Source of the DNA: an uncultured Beijerinckiaceae bacterium
Lineage (GTDB): Bacteria > Pseudomonadota > Alphaproteobacteria > Rhizobiales > Beijerinckiaceae
DNA length: 9,102 bases
NCBI GenBank assembly: GCA_937863205.1
Contig: CALMGA010000237.1
Coordinates: forward strand, 1 to 9,102
Direction: 5' to 3'
Shown here: positions 6,983 through 9,102 of the stretch, one piece after another
How positions within the stretch are numbered: position 1 is the stretch's first letter
How the letters are laid out: each line of letters begins with the position of its first letter
Program-made: the position numbers and the translations under genes
The notes under the pieces: generated by a model
The model's database searches: none
What the model was told of the DNA's origin: nothing
What the model saw: only the letters and a program-made list of their open reading frames with translations

Positions 6983-7266
6983 CGTCAACTCCCCCAGCGC
7001 ATTCGGCCGCTCGATCACTCCCGAGCGGGAGGCGATCCCACCAGCGTTGTTCCGCCTTGTTTCGCGTATGTCCACCTAAACGGGAACGGCACAGCCCGCC
7101 GCTGCAGCCGCGGAACAAACGCATCGGAGCCAATCGTGAGATTGCTCGAAATTCCTGCCGTCCCTACTACGTTGCTCGCGTCTGACGCTATCCCGATGAA
7201 CAGACCGATAACGCCATACCGAAGCTGTCCCGTGATTGCGGGAGAGGTCGTCTGAAAGAATGGGTG
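6983..7266. other. Intergenic stretch before the multidomain methyltransferase gene
   Basis: There are 284 bp without a recognisable gene. A small perfect palindrome CTCCCGAGCGGGAG sits at 7018-7031, too short and without a T-run to be a clear terminator. The promoter of the downstream gene should lie here, but no convincing boxes were seen. Confidence 0.45.
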
Positions 7267-9102
7267 ATGTTCGAACTCTCAGAGAATGGATATCGTTTCG
7301 ATAAGGAGGACGGCGTCTGGCTGCCCACCGGGGAGCGGTTGTCGTTCGGGTACACCGACGGCGGCGCCTTCGAGGCCGACCTCCTGCAGACAATTCGGTC
7401 GGCGTCCGACGTTTCGGTGTACTCGGCCGAACTGATCAGCAGGATCGTCGACTGGCCCAGCCTTTACCATCTCTCCTCGCGCCGCTCCAACCTGCTGCGC
7501 CCCGTGCTGCACCACTGTGTCGGGCCCGTGCTGGAGGTGGGTGCCGGCTGCGGCGCGATCTCCCGCCTGCTCGGCGAATGCCATATCGACACGCTCGCCC
7601 TCGAGGGCAGCCCTAACCGCGCACGGATCGCGGCGGCGCGATGCCGCGACCTTCCGAGCGTCCGGTTCGTGGCCGACAGGATCGAGAACCTACCCTCCGG
7701 CACGTCCTTCCAGACCATTATCCTGGTAGGGGTGCTCGAATACGCCCGCATGTACTCCCAAGATGCGCCGAGCGTCGATCCTTGCGATGCGATGCTGGCG
7801 CGGCTGCGCGGCCTGCTGCGGCCGGGCGGCAAACTGATCGTCGCAATCGAGAACCAGCTCGGCCTCAAGTACCTCGCCGGCTATCCGGAGGACCACGTTG
7901 GCGAGCGGATGGCTGGCATCGAGGACCGCTACGCGCCGCAAGGTCCCGTCACCTTTGGACGCCACGAGCTGTGCGCCAAGCTCGGACGCGCGGGCCTCAG
8001 CCATCAGCATTGGTGGTATCCCTTCCCCGACTACAAGCTTCCCCGCTTCGTGCTTGCGGAGCGGGGTCTGGCCGACGACGTCCAAACTGATTTTGCAGCG
8101 CTGCTGTCGGCAACAGCCCTGACCGATCCGCAACGCCCCGCGACGACCTTCTTCTCGCTACAACGGGCTTGGCCGCTGGTGGCGCGCAACCGCTTGGCAG
8201 GCGAACTGGCCAACTCCTTCCTGGTAGTCGCATCCGAGCGGGAAATAGCCGACGATGACAACGTCGCATTCTACTTCAACGACAGCGACGGCCGGCACGC
8301 GAGCTTCAACAAGTCTCTCCGCTTCTTCCTAGAGCAAGGCGAGATGAGGATCGCCCGTTCCAAGCTGTCTGCCGACGCCGTGCAGCCCGCCGGCGTGAGC
8401 GCGACGTGGGCGGACGAAACGTTCCAAGCCGGCGAGCTGTGGCACGAGCGCCTCGTGCGTTTGGTAAACCAAGCGGGGTGGGACAGCGAAGATGTGATTG
8501 GCTGGGCATCGGTATGGTGGAAGTTCCTGATCGACACACTCGGCATCGCCAGGGTCGAGCGCGCCGAGATGATTCCCGGCACTTTCATCGACGCCATCCC
8601 ACGCAACCTAATCGTGTCTCAGCAATCCAAGTCGTTCTTCGACCAGGAGTGGTCGGTGAAGCCCTCGATCGAGCTCGGCCACCTGCTGTACCGTTCGCTT
8701 CTCGACGCCTTCTGGGGCATCGAGTGGTGGGCGCCGCCGATGAGTGGCCGCACCTACACCTTCGGTGAGTTGATCCTTGAGGTTTCCTACGGCCTCGGCA
8801 TCTGGCTTTCGAGCGATGACCTGCGCCGGTATCACGAACTCGAGTCGCAGTTCCAGCTCCGTGTCCTGGGCAGACCGCCGTACGCGCCCCGTGATCCGAA
8901 CTACACCGCGACGATCCGGCTGCGGCCGGAGTTGGGCGAGTTGGCCAGTCTTTCCGAACGGATCGGGTCGCTGCAGGCGACGGTGGGCGCCTTGCAGACG
9001 GAGCAGGAGACGTTCCGGGCGGCGGTGGGCACCTTGCAGGGAGACAAGGAGGCGCTGCAGGCGACGGTGAGTGCTGGGCAGGGGGAGAGGGAAGCGCTAG
9101 AG
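7267..9102 (+). CDS. Class I SAM methyltransferase with kinase-like region and coiled coil (WbdD-like layout), 3' end beyond window
   Basis: The frame is open for 612 codons to the window end without a stop. Residues 88-195 form a Rossmann methyltransferase: motif I VLEVGAGCGAISRLLGE (88-104), LALEGSPNR (110-118), ILVGVLEYA (152-160), LLRPGGKLIVAIENQLGLK (183-201). Residues 295-480 contain FIDAIPRNLIV (440-450) and FFDQEW (457-462). D442, N447 and D459 have nearly the spacing of the protein-kinase catalytic Asp, Asn and DFG Asp (5 and 12 residues against 5 and 13). K349 (FNKSLRF) is a possible nucleotide-binding Lys. From about residue 557 a coiled coil begins, with 14-residue repeats from 569. 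Methyltransferase, kinase and coiled coil in this order is the layout of WbdD, which caps and measures O-antigen chains. An alternative is a fusion to glycosyltransferase domains past the edge. Start: ATG 7267 (GTG 7264 just before), with only a weak GAAAG upstream. The methyltransferase call is firm; the rest is inference. Confidence 0.82.
   Translation, partial: MFELSENGYRFDKEDGVWLPTGERLSFGYTDGGAFEADLLQTIRSASDVSVYSAELISRIVDWPSLYHLSSRRSNLLRPVLHHCVGPVLEVGAGCGAISRLLGECHIDTLALEGSPNRARIAAARCRDLPSVRFVADRIENLPSGTSFQTIILVGVLEYARMYSQDAPSVDPCDAMLARLRGLLRPGGKLIVAIENQLGLKYLAGYPEDHVGERMAGIEDRYAPQGPVTFGRHELCAKLGRAGLSHQHWWYPFPDYKLPRFVLAERGLADDVQTDFAALLSATALTDPQRPATTFFSLQRAWPLVARNRLAGELANSFLVVASEREIADDDNVAFYFNDSDGRHASFNKSLRFFLEQGEMRIARSKLSADAVQPAGVSATWADETFQAGELWHERLVRLVNQAGWDSEDVIGWASVWWKFLIDTLGIARVERAEMIPGTFIDAIPRNLIVSQQSKSFFDQEWSVKPSIELGHLLYRSLLDAFWGIEWWAPPMSGRTYTFGELILEVSYGLGIWLSSDDLRRYHELESQFQLRVLGRPPYAPRDPNYTATIRLRPELGELASLSERIGSLQATVGALQTEQETFRAAVGTLQGDKEALQATVSAGQGEREALE
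8971..9096 (+). repeat. Three 42-bp tandem repeats coding a coiled coil (two heptads each)
   Basis: Units are 8971-9012, 9013-9054 and 9055-9096, coding LQATVGALQTEQET, FRAAVGTLQGDKEA and LQATVSAGQGEREA; the next codon, CTA (Leu), begins a possible fourth unit at the window edge. Units 1 and 3 share their first 15 nt exactly. Each unit is 14 residues, two heptads, with hydrophobic residues (L/F, V, L) at core spacing and acidic/polar residues between, as in an extendable coiled coil. Confidence 0.85.

Noticed and set aside
7018..7031. Palindrome CTCCCGAGCGGGAG as a terminator
   Set aside because: The stem is only 5-6 bp and no T-run follows it.
1..9102. CRISPR arrays, tRNA or rRNA genes
   Set aside because: No spaced direct repeats of CRISPR type, no cloverleaf or rRNA-like sequence was seen on reading both strands.

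Overview
The window is high-GC DNA. The codon usage, the insertion-sequence families and the 'YPDV' repeat protein suggest an alphaproteobacterium of the Rhizobiales/Methylobacterium/Rhodospirillales sort. This placement is inferred from family resemblance only. It reads as an accessory surface-polysaccharide or glycan-modification locus built among decayed insertion sequences.

Left edge (1-867): the C-terminal end of an IS1380-type transposase runs in from outside, followed by about 400 bp in which I recognise no gene. Centre-left (868-3790): three co-directional tailoring enzymes. A 2-oxoglutarate/Fe(II) oxygenase overlaps an aldo/keto reductase by 20 bp. After a 375-bp gap without a recognisable gene comes a TylF/MycF-type sugar O-methyltransferase. 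Middle (about 3920-4720, minus strand): a badly decayed transposase of the IS1182-like type with stops, frameshifts, a deletion and an extra block of about 190 bp. Next to it (4797 to about 5243, minus) is a short protein made of three 38-residue 'YPDVRAAG' repeats, of the kind usually attached to large glycosyltransferases. It looks like a remnant.

Right half (plus strand): a secreted five-bladed beta-propeller protein resembling glycoside hydrolase family 43 (5765-6982). After it comes the start of a long multidomain protein (7267 to beyond the window end): a class I SAM methyltransferase, then a region with kinase-like catalytic-loop spacing, then a coiled coil built from 42-bp tandem repeats. 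This order is the one known from WbdD, the chain-terminating methyltransferase/kinase 'molecular ruler' of E. coli O9a O-antigen. It is the most interesting object here.

Working model (inference): the locus makes or trims a surface glycan. The oxygenase, reductase and O-methyltransferase modify sugar residues or a side group, the propeller protein cuts or binds glycan outside the cytoplasm, and the methyltransferase/coiled-coil protein caps chains or sets their length.
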